Shown: positions 1-7,632 of the stretch, piece by piece
Position numbering within the stretch: the first letter of the stretch is position 1
Layout of the letters: the number at the start of each line of letters is the position of its first letter
DNA from: Roseiarcus sp963794655
GTDB lineage: Bacteria; Pseudomonadota; Alphaproteobacteria; Rhizobiales; Beijerinckiaceae
NCBI GenBank assembly: GCA_963794655.1
Contig: CAWCEV010000008.1
Location: forward strand, 372,001 to 436,000
DNA: 64,000 bases
Direction of reading: 5' to 3'
The notes under the pieces: model-generated
What the model saw: only the letters and a program-made list of their open reading frames with translations
The model's database searches: none
Told to the model about the DNA's origin: nothing
Position numbers and translations under genes: made by a program

Positions 1-1
1 G

Positions 2-1027
2 GCGCTGCGATTCAGGCTGTCGGCCGATCCGCGGCTTTACGCCTGGACCTGGGGCTTCATGAAGGAATGCACGGCCGCCAAGGCCCGCCGCAACACTCTG
101 CTCAAGCACCGGCTCGCCGCCTACTCGCAGCAGGTGCTCGATAGTGTCGTCGCCGACGAGGCGATCGACTTCGACCGCAACACCCGCGGCATCCTCTATT
201 TCTACCGCAGCCAGCAGGCGCTCGACGGCGGCGTAGATCACATGAGGCTGCTCGAGTCGGATGGGCAGACGATCAAAGTCCTCACCGGCGATCAGGTCGT
301 CGCGCTCGAGCCCAATCTCGCCCACGCGAGGGAGAGTATCGCTGGGGCAATTCTGTGCCCGACCGACGAGACTGGCGATTGCGCCAAGTTCACCCGCGCG
401 CTCGCCGCCAGGATCGTAGCGCGCGGCGCCGCGATCATGACTGGCGCGACCATCAGCGGTTTCTCGACCGACGGCGACAGGGTGATTCAGGCGCTGACCG
501 ATCGTGGCCCGATCGGCGGCGACGCGTTCGTGCTCGCTCTTGGCGCAGAGAGCCCGATCCTTGCGAGCAAGCTTGGCTTCCGCCTGCCGATCTATCCGAT
601 CAAGGGCCTTTCCCTGACCATTCCGATCGGGGCTGCGAAGTCGCCGCCGGAGATCGCCTGTCTCGACGAGCATAACCTCGTCGCGATTTCGCGTTTTCGC
701 GACCGCCTCCGCATCACCGCGACCGCCGAATTCGCCGGCTATGACACGAGCCATAAACCCTCCGACTTCGCCTTCATGAAGCGGGTGACGCAGGAACTCT
801 TTCCCGACGGCGCCGAATACGATCGGGCGGAAATGTGGGCGGGCCTAAGGCCGATGACCCCGACCAACCTGCCGCTCATCGGCCGGCAGCGGATCAAGAA
901 CCTCATCCTCAATTGCGGCCACGGCCATATCGGCTGGACCATGTCGCACGGCTCGGCGCGGATCACGGCCGACCTTATCGCTGGCCGCACGCCGGCCATC
1001 CCGATGGACGGTCTTATGGCCGCATGA
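2..1027 (+). CDS. dadA: D-amino acid dehydrogenase-like FAD oxidoreductase (5' end outside window)
   Basis: C-terminal 341 codons of a FAD-dependent amino-acid oxidoreductase of the DadA/DAO family. The frame is open from the first bases, so the N-terminal nucleotide-binding GxGxxG lies upstream and the first Met at 59 is internal. Landmarks seen are SADPRLYAWTWGFMKEC, RGILYFYRSQQAL, the FVLALGAESPILA strand and the terminal GHGHIGWTMSHGSARI block that lines the flavin in this family. Known members oxidatively deaminate D-amino acids and feed electrons to the respiratory chain. The stop codon is followed closely by an Asp/Glu racemase-family gene, suggesting both act on one amino-acid-derived substrate (inference). 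The symbol denotes the family; the substrate is not shown. Confidence 0.85.
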   Translation, partial: ALRFRLSADPRLYAWTWGFMKECTAAKARRNTLLKHRLAAYSQQVLDSVVADEAIDFDRNTRGILYFYRSQQALDGGVDHMRLLESDGQTIKVLTGDQVVALEPNLAHARESIAGAILCPTDETGDCAKFTRALAARIVARGAAIMTGATISGFSTDGDRVIQALTDRGPIGGDAFVLALGAESPILASKLGFRLPIYPIKGLSLTIPIGAAKSPPEIACLDEHNLVAISRFRDRLRITATAEFAGYDTSHKPSDFAFMKRVTQELFPDGAEYDRAEMWAGLRPMTPTNLPLIGRQRIKNLILNCGHGHIGWTMSHGSARITADLIAGRTPAIPMDGLMAA

Positions 1028-1044
1028 AAGAAGCGAGGCTCGCC

Positions 1045-1839
1045 ATGTCTCTCGACCTTGCCCCTCCGGCTCGAACGACCGTCGATCTCGGCATTCTGCC
1101 GTCGGATCTCGACGGCGGCCTCGGCTGGCGCGCGGCGATCGGCCTCGTCGTTCTGGCGACCGACCAGACGATGGAGCACGAGTTCCGCGCTCTCATCAAC
1201 CTGCCCGGCGTCGCCTTTTACGAGTTGCGGGTCTTCAACGACGCCGAGATCCGGCCCGACACGCTGCGCGCGATCGGCCCACGGATCGCGCCGAGCGTCG
1301 CGCTCATCCTACCCGGTCTCAAGCTCGACGTGGTCGCGTTCGGCTGCACGTCGGCGACGATGACGCTCGGCGAGGAGGCAGTGTTCGCCGAGATCCATAA
1401 AATCCGCCCCGGCGTCGCCTGCACGACCCCGGTCACCGCCGCGCTTGCCGCCTTCCGTGCGCTCGGCGCGAAATCGATCGGGCTCCTGACGCCTTACTCG
1501 CCCGCGATCAACGCTTCGCTTATCGAAAGCTTCCGCTCCCGAGGAATCGACGTCGCCGCCGCCGCGACCTTCGACCGTCGCGACGACCGCGACGCGGCGC
1601 GCATTTCGATCGCCTCGATCGAAGCGGGAATCGTAGAGCTCGCCAAAGCTCCCGGCGTCGAGACGATCTTTGTCTCCTGCACGAGCCTTCGCGTCGCCGA
1701 GGCCGCGGCGCGGTTCGAGCGCCTTGCCGGCGTTCCCGTCACCTCGAGCAACCACGCGATGGCCTGGCATTGCCTGCGCCTTGCGGGCGTCGGCGAAGCG
1801 CTGCCTGAGCACGGACGGCTGTTCGAACTGCCGGCGTGA
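1045..1839 (+). CDS. Asp/Glu racemase superfamily protein (maleate isomerase / EutA-like)
   Basis: 264-residue protein of the maleate cis-trans isomerase/arylmalonate decarboxylase branch of the Asp/Glu racemase superfamily. Two conserved cysteines that act as acid/base or nucleophile in the family are visible, in VAFGCTSATMTLG and in IFVSCTSLR. The strand-loop pattern GAKSIGLLTPYSP fits the second half of the pseudo-symmetric fold. Start chosen at 1045 because GAGG lies 6 nt upstream; an in-frame ATG at 1024 overlaps the dadA stop as ATGA and is the alternative. Either way the gene is co-transcribed with the upstream amino-acid dehydrogenase. It could be maleate isomerase, EutA of ectoine use, or a racemase; sequence alone does not decide. 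Confidence 0.8.
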   Translation: MSLDLAPPARTTVDLGILPSDLDGGLGWRAAIGLVVLATDQTMEHEFRALINLPGVAFYELRVFNDAEIRPDTLRAIGPRIAPSVALILPGLKLDVVAFGCTSATMTLGEEAVFAEIHKIRPGVACTTPVTAALAAFRALGAKSIGLLTPYSPAINASLIESFRSRGIDVAAAATFDRRDDRDAARISIASIEAGIVELAKAPGVETIFVSCTSLRVAEAAARFERLAGVPVTSSNHAMAWHCLRLAGVGEALPEHGRLFELPA

Positions 1840-1879
1840 AGCCGCGCCGGGAAACTCGTAACGCTTGCGTCCGGCGCCA

Positions 1880-2383
1880 TCACTTGCCGTTGAACGACTC
1901 GTCGCTGAACGGCGAAGTCTCGATCGGCGACAATCGCGGATCCCGAATCTTGATGAAGCCAAACCCGGTCGCCTCGTGACAGGAATTGCAGGCTGCCGTC
2001 AGCTTTGTGAACGCCTTGCTGAATTTGGTGTTATCCTTCGCCTTGATGGCTTCGTCGAGATCGTCGGCCGGCGTCGTCATTATCGACATGTTGGCCTTGG
2101 AATTGTTGGGGTAGAGGTTTTTGGCGTCAACCATGTTGGCCCGGATCTGGCCGAGTTCGTAGTTGGCCAGCGCCCAGTTCTGCACCGCGCCCGCGTACCA
2201 CAACTTGAAGTGTCCGAGTTGCGAGACCATCATCAAGGTGTTCAACCTCGGTACATAGCGATCCTTCTGCTGTTCTTGCGAGTTGCTCTGCGAATTGTCC
2301 GGCTTCTGCTCTTGAGCCAGGACCGGCGAGGAAGCAGCCATGCACAGGATGGCGAGCGCCGCAAAATGCTTCATCGTCGGCAT
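1880..2383 (-). CDS. Secreted protein with one c-type haem motif (cytochrome c-like)
   Basis: 167 residues with a typical signal peptide (MKHFAALAILCMAASSPVLA followed by QEQ) and, near residue 130, a single CNSCH haem-attachment motif, so a periplasmic c-type cytochrome is expected. The body is helical with YVPRLNTLMMVSQLGHFKLW and WALANYELGQIRANM segments, unlike class I cytochromes and closer to small cytochrome c'-type helical bundles. No partner oxidase lies next to it. The start at 2383 has GGGGGA just upstream; a second ATG at 2374 would be better spaced and is equally possible. Redox partner unknown. Confidence 0.75.
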   Translation of the reverse strand: MPTMKHFAALAILCMAASSPVLAQEQKPDNSQSNSQEQQKDRYVPRLNTLMMVSQLGHFKLWYAGAVQNWALANYELGQIRANMVDAKNLYPNNSKANMSIMTTPADDLDEAIKAKDNTKFSKAFTKLTAACNSCHEATGFGFIKIRDPRLSPIETSPFSDESFNGK

Positions 2384-2543
2384 CGCATCCCCCGGATTGC
2401 CGCCAAATCGCGCGCCGGTTGCTGTCAGATCGACATTCGGCGACGACCACGCGAGGAAAAAGCCTGCCCCAAGTTCGGGTTTCTGACAAGCCCGAGGCCC
2501 TGCGGCAATTTGGACGGGTCTCTCCGTGTCGCCCGCCGCCGCC

Positions 2544-3425
2544 TCAAAGACCCGCGCTTTTCGCGCTGAGCCGGGCAAGGCCGGCCCAGTCCGAATCGCC
2601 CTCCCCTTGCGCGACCCCGGCGAGGAAGTGATCGTGGACGAGGCTCGCGACCGGCATCGGCGCGGCGAGCGAATCGGCGGCGGCAAGGGCAAGCCGGATA
2701 TCCTTGAGCCCAAGCGACATTTTGAACCCCGCCGGCTCGTATTGCTCATTGGCGATGAGCCCGCCGTAGGTCTTGTAGACCGGCGCCGAGAACAGCGTTC
2801 CGGTCACGATCTCGAGATAGGCGTGCGGATCGACCCCGCCCTTGCGGACGAGCGCAAAAGCCTCGCCGAGGCTTTCGATCATCGACGCGATGAGGAAATT
2901 GCCGCTGAGCTTGACGAGATTGGCCGCGGACGGCTTGTCGCCGACGACGAATGTCCGCTGGCCGATCGCGTCGAAGATCGGCTGGCAACGGCTGATCGCG
3001 GTTTCCGCGCCCGCGGCGACGACAAAGAGCTTGGCGGCCGCGGCGGCCTCCGGTCGGCCGAACACAGGCGCGGCCACGAAAGCCTGGCCGGCGTCGCGAT
3101 GCGCCTCCGCCAGCCGATCGGACAGCGCCACGCTGATCGTGCTCATCGAGACGTGGACGGCGCCCTGCCCGAGGGCCGAGATCCCGCCGCCGTCTCCGAA
3201 CACGACCAACTCGACCGCCGCGTCGTCGGCAAGCATGGTGATGACAAGCGGATTGCGCCACGCGTCGGCAGGTCTCGCCGCGACCCTCGCGCCTTCCGCC
3301 GCCAGCGCCTCCGCTTTGTCGCGCGTGCGGTTATGGACGGTCAGGCGATGGCCAGCGGTGAGAAGGTTGCGCGCAATCGCGCCGCCCATATTGCCGAGCC
3401 CGATGAATCCGATATCCATGGCCAT
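2544..3425 (-). CDS. NAD(P)-dependent beta-hydroxyacid dehydrogenase
   Basis: 293-residue member of the 3-hydroxyisobutyrate dehydrogenase/tartronate semialdehyde reductase/GLYR1 family. The N-terminal Rossmann motif GFIGLGNMGGAIA (residues 5-17) is intact; the substrate-binding signature is represented by GQAFVAAPVFGRPEAA, and the catalytic lysine sits in NLVKLSGNFLIASM. Such enzymes oxidise short beta-hydroxy acids or reduce semialdehydes in the cytosol. It is a single gene here, divergent from nothing obvious and separated by about 110 nt from the MarR-GNAT gene upstream on the same strand. The exact substrate cannot be read from the sequence. Confidence 0.88.
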   Translation of the reverse strand: MAMDIGFIGLGNMGGAIARNLLTAGHRLTVHNRTRDKAEALAAEGARVAARPADAWRNPLVITMLADDAAVELVVFGDGGGISALGQGAVHVSMSTISVALSDRLAEAHRDAGQAFVAAPVFGRPEAAAAAKLFVVAAGAETAISRCQPIFDAIGQRTFVVGDKPSAANLVKLSGNFLIASMIESLGEAFALVRKGGVDPHAYLEIVTGTLFSAPVYKTYGGLIANEQYEPAGFKMSLGLKDIRLALAAADSLAAPMPVASLVHDHFLAGVAQGEGDSDWAGLARLSAKSAGL

Positions 3426-3534
3426 CTCCCTGGCGTGCGCGCGCGCACGAACATGCGCATTCGATTGTGGCGACCCGCTGACGCCCGCCCGGCTTGCGAC
3501 GCGCTGAGCCGGGCGCGACGCGCGAGACCGTCCT

Positions 3535-4458
3535 TCAGGCCAGCCCGAGCGTCCAGGTCTGCCCGACGAGGTCGTGGCCGAACGAACGGTGCGGCGCTTC
3601 GCTCACGAGGCGGAACCCCGCCTCCTGATAGATGCGGCGCGCTGCGACCAGGATGTCGTTGGTCCATAAGCTGAGCTCGCGGTAGCCAAGCTCGCGCGCC
3701 CGAGCGATGCATGTCTCGACGAGGGTGCGGCCAAGGCCCGCGCCCCGCGCGCTGGGCTCGACATAGAGCAGCCTGAGCCTGGCGACTTCGGGGTCGTCGC
3801 TCTTCATGAGGAAGACCGAGCCGACGATGGCCCCCCGCCGCTCGGCGACCCAGCCGTCCTCGCGGACGGGATCGAACTCGGCGACGAAGGCGCCGAGGAT
3901 GCGGCTCGCCAGCCCCTCGTAAGTCCAGTCCCAGCCGTATTCCTGATGATAGAGGACGGCCTGACGGTGGATGATCCAGCCGAGGTCGCCGGGCTTGAGG
4001 CGCCGCAGGCTCAAGCTCCCGTCCTCGGTCTCGCGGCGGTTCAGCGCGGCGCGGATGTCGCGCATCGCCTCTGCGAGCCGCTCGCGGCCGCCTTCGCCGA
4101 TCGGCGTGACGAGGGCGTCGACCTGGCTCCGGGCGGCGGCCTCCGCCGCGGCGAATACACTCCGCCCCGCGGCGGTCAGCGAGAGCAGCCGAAGCCTGCG
4201 GTGATCGGGGCTGACGCGGCTTTGCGCGAGTCCGCGGGCGCGGAAACGTGCGACGATGCGGCTGAGATGCGCCTTGTCCATGCCGAGCGCCCGGCCAATG
4301 TCCGCGGCCGTCCGCCCGTCCGCCGGCGCGTGCGCGAGTTCGTAGAGAACGCGGGCCTCGGGCAGCGACAGGTCGGTCGCCGGCAGGCGCCGGTTCAGAA
4401 GGCCGATTTCGCGGGTATAAAACCGGTTGAAGCTGCGGACCTCGTCGGTGAGGGTCAT
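3535..4458 (-). CDS. MarR-family regulator fused to a GNAT acetyltransferase
   Basis: 307 residues. Residues about 1-145 are a MarR winged helix (LSLPEARVLYELAH, ADIGRALGMDKAHLSRIVARF, and the wing SPDHRRLRLLSLTAAG). Residues about 160-307 form a GNAT domain with the acetyl-CoA loop RGAGLGRTLV and the ELSLWTND strand. This fusion is widespread; the regulator part usually represses its own promoter and the acetyltransferase substrate is generally unknown. Start at ATG 4458 is chosen because the MarR domain begins a few residues later and a palindromic operator lies 16 nt upstream. The arrangement suggests autorepression relieved by a small aromatic or similar ligand (inference). Confidence 0.9.
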   Translation of the reverse strand: MTLTDEVRSFNRFYTREIGLLNRRLPATDLSLPEARVLYELAHAPADGRTAADIGRALGMDKAHLSRIVARFRARGLAQSRVSPDHRRLRLLSLTAAGRSVFAAAEAAARSQVDALVTPIGEGGRERLAEAMRDIRAALNRRETEDGSLSLRRLKPGDLGWIIHRQAVLYHQEYGWDWTYEGLASRILGAFVAEFDPVREDGWVAERRGAIVGSVFLMKSDDPEVARLRLLYVEPSARGAGLGRTLVETCIARARELGYRELSLWTNDILVAARRIYQEAGFRLVSEAPHRSFGHDLVGQTWTLGLA

Positions 4459-4473
4459 GGGCGGCCTCGCCAG

Positions 4474-4490
4474 TGTTGTTCGAGACAACA
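4474..4490 (-). promoter_or_regulatory. Candidate MarR operator upstream of the MarR-GNAT gene
   Basis: Perfect 6-bp arms TGTTGT and ACAACA around a 5-bp centre (TGTTGTTCGAGACAACA on the plus strand). Read on the gene strand the core is TTGTCTCGAACAA, which has the size and A/T-rich arms of operators bound by MarR dimers. It ends 16 nt before the start codon of the MarR-GNAT gene, so binding would cover the promoter or ribosome site. The motif is seen; the binding is inferred. Confidence 0.65.
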
Positions 4491-4607
4491 TTACCGAGCG
4501 ACGGCGCGAGCCGCAAGCCGGCCCGCGGCGCCGAGAGAAGACCCGCCTCGCCGGCGGCTGCGCGAACTGGAAGCAAGACGGCAAAGGGCAGCCGGCCTGG
4601 ACCGACG

Positions 4608-5264
4608 CTAAAGCTCCTCGCCGGCCAATGCGGCCTTGAGCTTGTCGGCCGCCTCCTGGGCGTTGCGCCAATGCGGCGCGATCGCCAGCGCCCGTTCATA
4701 GACCTTGAGCGCGTCCTCTTTCTTGCCGCGCGCCTCGAGGATCGCGGCCATGCCCATCAGCGCGCCCAGATGCTGCGGCTCGCGCTTCAAGGTTTGGGCG
4801 ATGTCGGCCATCGAGCCGTTATAGTCGTCGTCGAGATAGCGGGCGGTGGCGCGGGCGTTCCAACCTTCCGCCCAGTCGGGCATGAGCGCGATCGTCGCAT
4901 CGAGGATTTTGAGCGCGTCGGGATATTCCTCCGCGCTGATCGCCTTTCGGGCCCGTTGCAGCAGGAGATCGCCGGTGTCCGAGCCGGATTCGGCATAGGC
5001 GTGCAGCAGCAGGGTGATGATCCCGGCCGTCTCGTCGGCGTCCTTGGCGACGGCGAGCCGGGCGTAGAGGTCGGCCCTCGTCTGCTCAGGCGTCTTCGGC
5101 GCCTGCTCGTCGGGCTTGTCGTTCGGCGCCTGGGCTTGAGCCCCCGCCGCGACGCCCGGCTTGGCCTCGCTGGCAGCGGGCGCATCGGCAGCAAACGCCG
5201 GCGCTCCGGCCACGAGGGCCGCGACTGTCAGGCTGATGTATAGGGAGCGCGCGCGAAATCGCAT
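4608..5264 (-). CDS. Secreted tetratricopeptide-repeat protein
   Basis: 218 residues with a signal peptide (AALVAGAPAFAADAP cleavage region), a low-complexity Ala/Pro linker to about residue 60, then TPR helices. The clearest repeats are EEYPDALKILDATIALMPDW, DDYNGSMADIAQTLKREP and GKKEDALKVYERALAIAP. TPR lipoprotein-like periplasmic proteins act as scaffolds for envelope complexes, but no partner is encoded nearby. An in-frame ATG nine bases upstream (5273) is an alternative start. The gene lies head to tail between the rpmJ gene and the MarR-GNAT gene on the same strand. Confidence 0.8.
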   Translation of the reverse strand: MRFRARSLYISLTVAALVAGAPAFAADAPAASEAKPGVAAGAQAQAPNDKPDEQAPKTPEQTRADLYARLAVAKDADETAGIITLLLHAYAESGSDTGDLLLQRARKAISAEEYPDALKILDATIALMPDWAEGWNARATARYLDDDYNGSMADIAQTLKREPQHLGALMGMAAILEARGKKEDALKVYERALAIAPHWRNAQEAADKLKAALAGEEL

Positions 5265-5306
5265 GCGCCGCATTTTACTGCGGCGCCGAACACAGGTCAA
5301 AGGGTT

Positions 5307-5326
5307 GAAGCCCGCCGGGCGGGTTC
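5307..5326 (-). terminator. Possible terminator after rpmJ
   Basis: A short GC-rich inverted repeat (CCCGC / GCGGG) starts directly after the rpmJ stop codon on the minus strand and is followed by TTCAACCCTTT. The loop is only about 3 nt and the T-tract is broken, so this is a weak call. Confidence 0.35.
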
Positions 5327-5452
5327 CTATCCCTGCCGGGCCTTGTAGCGCTTCTGGGTCTTGTTGATGATGTAGACCCGGCCCTTGCGACGCACGAGGC
5401 GGTTGTCGCGATGGCGATTGCGCAACGATTTCAGCGAATTACGGACTTTCAC
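5327..5452 (-). CDS. rpmJ: 50S ribosomal protein L36
   Basis: 41-residue ribosomal protein L36 of the alphaproteobacterial long, zinc-free type: KVRNSLKSLRNRHRDNRLV then RRKGRVYIINKTQKRYKARQ. It binds 23S rRNA late in assembly of the large subunit. The start codon is GTG at 5452, which is why a Met-based scan misses it; the family start aligns exactly there (V/M-KVRNSLKSL). The four zinc-ligand cysteines of the C+ form are absent, as usual for this paralogue type. It stands alone rather than in the spc operon. Confidence 0.95.
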   Translation of the reverse strand: MKVRNSLKSLRNRHRDNRLVRRKGRVYIINKTQKRYKARQG

Positions 5453-5656
5453 GGCATCACCAGAGGTTCTTCCCGCGTTAGGGATCGGCCCTCGGCGGAT
5501 GAATGAAGCGCGCTCTATGCCCGAAACCGCCGCCGCGATCAAGAGTGCGCGACTGCGGGCGAGGCGCCGACGCCCGGCCTTCATTCCGGCCAACTCCCTC
5601 CGCACACTGCCGGCCAGGCTGAAGGGGACGAAGCGCGCAACGGGGAGCCTCTCGCC

Positions 5657-6097
5657 ATGAGAGTTTCGGACGTTCTGGAATCGAACCGGCAGACGCTCCA
5701 GACCTGCATTGCCGAAGAATCGATCGCCACGATCTGCACCCGTCTCAGCACGCTCAACATCGGCGCATTCCCGGTCTGTGACCCGAAAGGCGCCCTCATA
5801 GGCATCATCTCCGAGCGCGACGTCGTCCGCGCCTTCGCCACGGAAGGCGCGCGGCTCGCCGACATGCATGTGCGCGACCTGATGACGCGGGACGTCGAGA
5901 CCTGCGGACTCGATACGCCGATGGTGGAAGCGGAGAAGATCATGAACAGGCGCCGTGTCCGCCACCTGCCGGTTGTGGACGGGGGCAGGCTCGCAGGCAT
6001 GCTGTCGATCCGCGACGTGATGGTGTGGCGGCAGCGGGAGGCGCGCGACGAGGTCAACGTGCTCCGCGACGCCATGATCGCGGTGCGCAACCGCTGA
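5657..6097 (+). CDS. Tandem CBS-domain protein
   Basis: 146 residues made almost wholly of two CBS motifs. The first covers about residues 8-62 (IGAFPVCDPKGALIGIISERDVVRA), the second about 72-130 (DLMTRDVETC then VRHLPVVDGGRLAGMLSIRD). Stand-alone CBS pairs bind adenosine nucleotides and act as energy or redox sensors on partner proteins; in alphaproteobacteria many are stress-induced. The start ATG at 5657 directly begins the domain. No partner enzyme is adjacent, so the target is unknown. Confidence 0.9.
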   Translation: MRVSDVLESNRQTLQTCIAEESIATICTRLSTLNIGAFPVCDPKGALIGIISERDVVRAFATEGARLADMHVRDLMTRDVETCGLDTPMVEAEKIMNRRRVRHLPVVDGGRLAGMLSIRDVMVWRQREARDEVNVLRDAMIAVRNR

Positions 6098-6122
6098 CGG
6101 GCGCGGGCCGCTCGGAGCCCGT

Positions 6123-6228
6123 GCAACCGATCTCCAGGCCCCTCGCAACGGTCTCCAAATCAAGCGCAACGATTTCCAAGCCTGGCGCAACAAAATCCAA
6201 ATTCAGCGCAACAAAATCCAAATGCCAT
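6123..6228. repeat. 21-bp tandem repeat
   Basis: Five GCAAC-headed units. The last four are spaced exactly 21 bp (GCAAC at 6145, 6166, 6187 and 6208); the first, at 6123, is a degenerate 22-bp unit. Consensus is GCAACrAwwTCCAAryynnnG; the last two copies share GCGCAACAAAATCCAAAT exactly. It lies just after the CBS gene and fills part of the 309-bp gap before the thioesterase gene. The 21-bp period is a multiple of three, but no credible gene reads through it on either strand. The rest of the gap (6229-6406) shows nothing recognisable. Confidence 0.85.
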
Positions 6229-6406
6229 TCCGGTGATCCGCCTCAATCCTTTCAATGGCTTACGTCGAATCCGAGGGACGAAACGCTCTCCACCTGCCCT
6301 TTTTGCGCGGGCCGGCCGAACGGTCTCAACCCAGCGAGCCCCTTTCATACCACGGCTTCTGATTATCGAAAAGCCTTTGTCGAAAAATCGAACCCGGCCC
6401 GCCCTG

Positions 6407-6871
6407 TCAGCCGGCGCCGCGTCTTACCGTCATGAGCCCTTCCATCAGCCGCCGATGCCCGTCGGGGATCGGAACCGGGCGGTTCGTCGCCCGTTCGACA
6501 TAGACGTGGGTGTAGCGTCCCGCAGCCGCCGCCGTCGCCGCCCCGGCCTTGAACACCGCGAGATGATATCGCACCGACGAGCGGCCGAGATGCTCGACCG
6601 CGACGCCGACGTCGGCGGCCTCCGGATAGGTGAGGCTCGAGTAGAAGCGGCAGCTGCTCTCGACCACGAGCCCGATCACCGCGCTCGTCGCCGGATCGAG
6701 CAGCTTCGCTTCGATCAGGATCGCGTTCACCGCCGAATCAAACAGCGCGTAGTAGACGACATTGTTGAGATGGCCGTAGGCGTCGTTGTCGCTCCAGCGC
6801 GTCGCGAGCGGGACAAAGCGGGCAAAAGCCTCGCGAGCCGGCGGCCCCTGGCGATCGGGATCAGCCGCCAT
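6407..6871 (-). CDS. Acyl-CoA thioesterase, 4HBT/YbgC hotdog family
   Basis: 154-residue single hotdog domain. The signature RWSDNDAYGHLNNVVYYALF (from about residue 26) carries the catalytic Asp of the 4-hydroxybenzoyl-CoA thioesterase class and the helix that follows it; the central strand is VVESSCRFYSSLTYP. Family members hydrolyse short acyl- or aroyl-CoA thioesters in the cytosol. Length is normal for the family. It is monocistronic here, followed by the repeat region, so the physiological acyl group is not indicated. Confidence 0.88.
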   Translation of the reverse strand: MAADPDRQGPPAREAFARFVPLATRWSDNDAYGHLNNVVYYALFDSAVNAILIEAKLLDPATSAVIGLVVESSCRFYSSLTYPEAADVGVAVEHLGRSSVRYHLAVFKAGAATAAAAGRYTHVYVERATNRPVPIPDGHRRLMEGLMTVRRGAG

Positions 6872-6975
6872 TCCTGCCCCTCCCCTCGCGGCTGGTTTCG
6901 CGTCTCAGCCGGCGCAAAGGCGGCGCAAGGCGCCCGCCCTCGCCGAGAGCGCCGAGCGAATTCGAACGCGCCTCG

Positions 6976-7314
6976 TCATGGACGAGGTGCGGCCGGCGCC
7001 GCAACTCGCGTGGCCGTACGAGGTCGCGCAACTCGCTTTGCCGTACGAGCCGGTTTGGCCCGCGCCTTCTTGTGCAATGCGGCCGCGGTTCGCGCCTGCG
7101 CCTTGGGCGCGGCCGCGGTTCGCGCCGCCGCCTTGGGCGCGGCCGCGTTTGGCGCCGCAACCATTGGAGCCGGCGCCGGCGCCGGCGGTCGCGCGCCGCC
7201 CATGTGATGCATGTTCGCCTGCGCCGCGGTCGGCGAGATCAGCGGGAAGCCCGAGATTGCGATTGCAACAGCAAGGGCCGCGGCTCGATGGATTGACCTT
7301 CGTTCAAACGACAT
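6976..7314 (-). CDS. Secreted alanine/arginine-rich repeat protein
   Basis: 112 residues. A signal peptide (AAALAVAIAISGFPLI then SPTAAQA) precedes a short NMHHMGG stretch and a low-complexity Ala/Pro/Arg tail built from imperfect repeats such as KAAARTAAAP and KAQARTAAAL. The tail is encoded by repeated DNA, with GCGGCCGCGGTTCGCGCC occurring twice and a degenerate third time. Start at 7314 is supported by GGGGGAG 7-8 nt upstream. No function is recognised. The tail is very basic, so it might bind nucleic acid or envelope polysaccharide (speculation). Confidence 0.6.
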   Translation of the reverse strand: MSFERRSIHRAAALAVAIAISGFPLISPTAAQANMHHMGGARPPAPAPAPMVAAPNAAAPKAAARTAAAPKAQARTAAALHKKARAKPARTAKRVARPRTATRVAAPAAPRP

Positions 7315-7632
7315 GCGTTTTGCTCCCCCAGGTCTATCCCCAATTCCAACCGGACCCTGCGGCCCCGCACCTGATGTAGACGACCTTTCACTTGCTTGCC
7401 AGCGCCGCGCGGACGCTACGTGATATCCCCACGCCATGCGTCCAGGAACCATTCGCCTCGGCTTCCCGTCCCGTAACGGATGGCGGCAGTGCGAAGACGT
7501 TCGCCCCGCCTTCGGCGAGGGGGCTCCTTGTGCATTGCGCCGTTAGCGCGTCAGTGCTGGACTCCGTTTCGGGTCGAAACCGAAATTCAGATTGAGACAG
7601 CACCGGGCGCGGGGCGGCGAAGGCGAGGCGCG
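7315..7632. other. Intergenic region between divergent genes
   Basis: 318 bp between the minus-strand alanine-rich gene and the plus-strand metallo-hydrolase, so it should hold both promoters. The only structure I see is an inverted repeat TTTCGG (7567-7572) and CCGAAA (7580-7585), 48 bp before the hydrolase start, a possible operator. No gene is supported here. Confidence 0.4.

Noticed and set aside
6025..6435. A plus-strand frame in which the 21-bp repeats encode a 7-residue repeat (ATxSK units)
   Set aside because: It begins inside the CBS gene in another frame, has no ribosome site and its tail overlaps the thioesterase antisense; the repeat is kept as DNA only.
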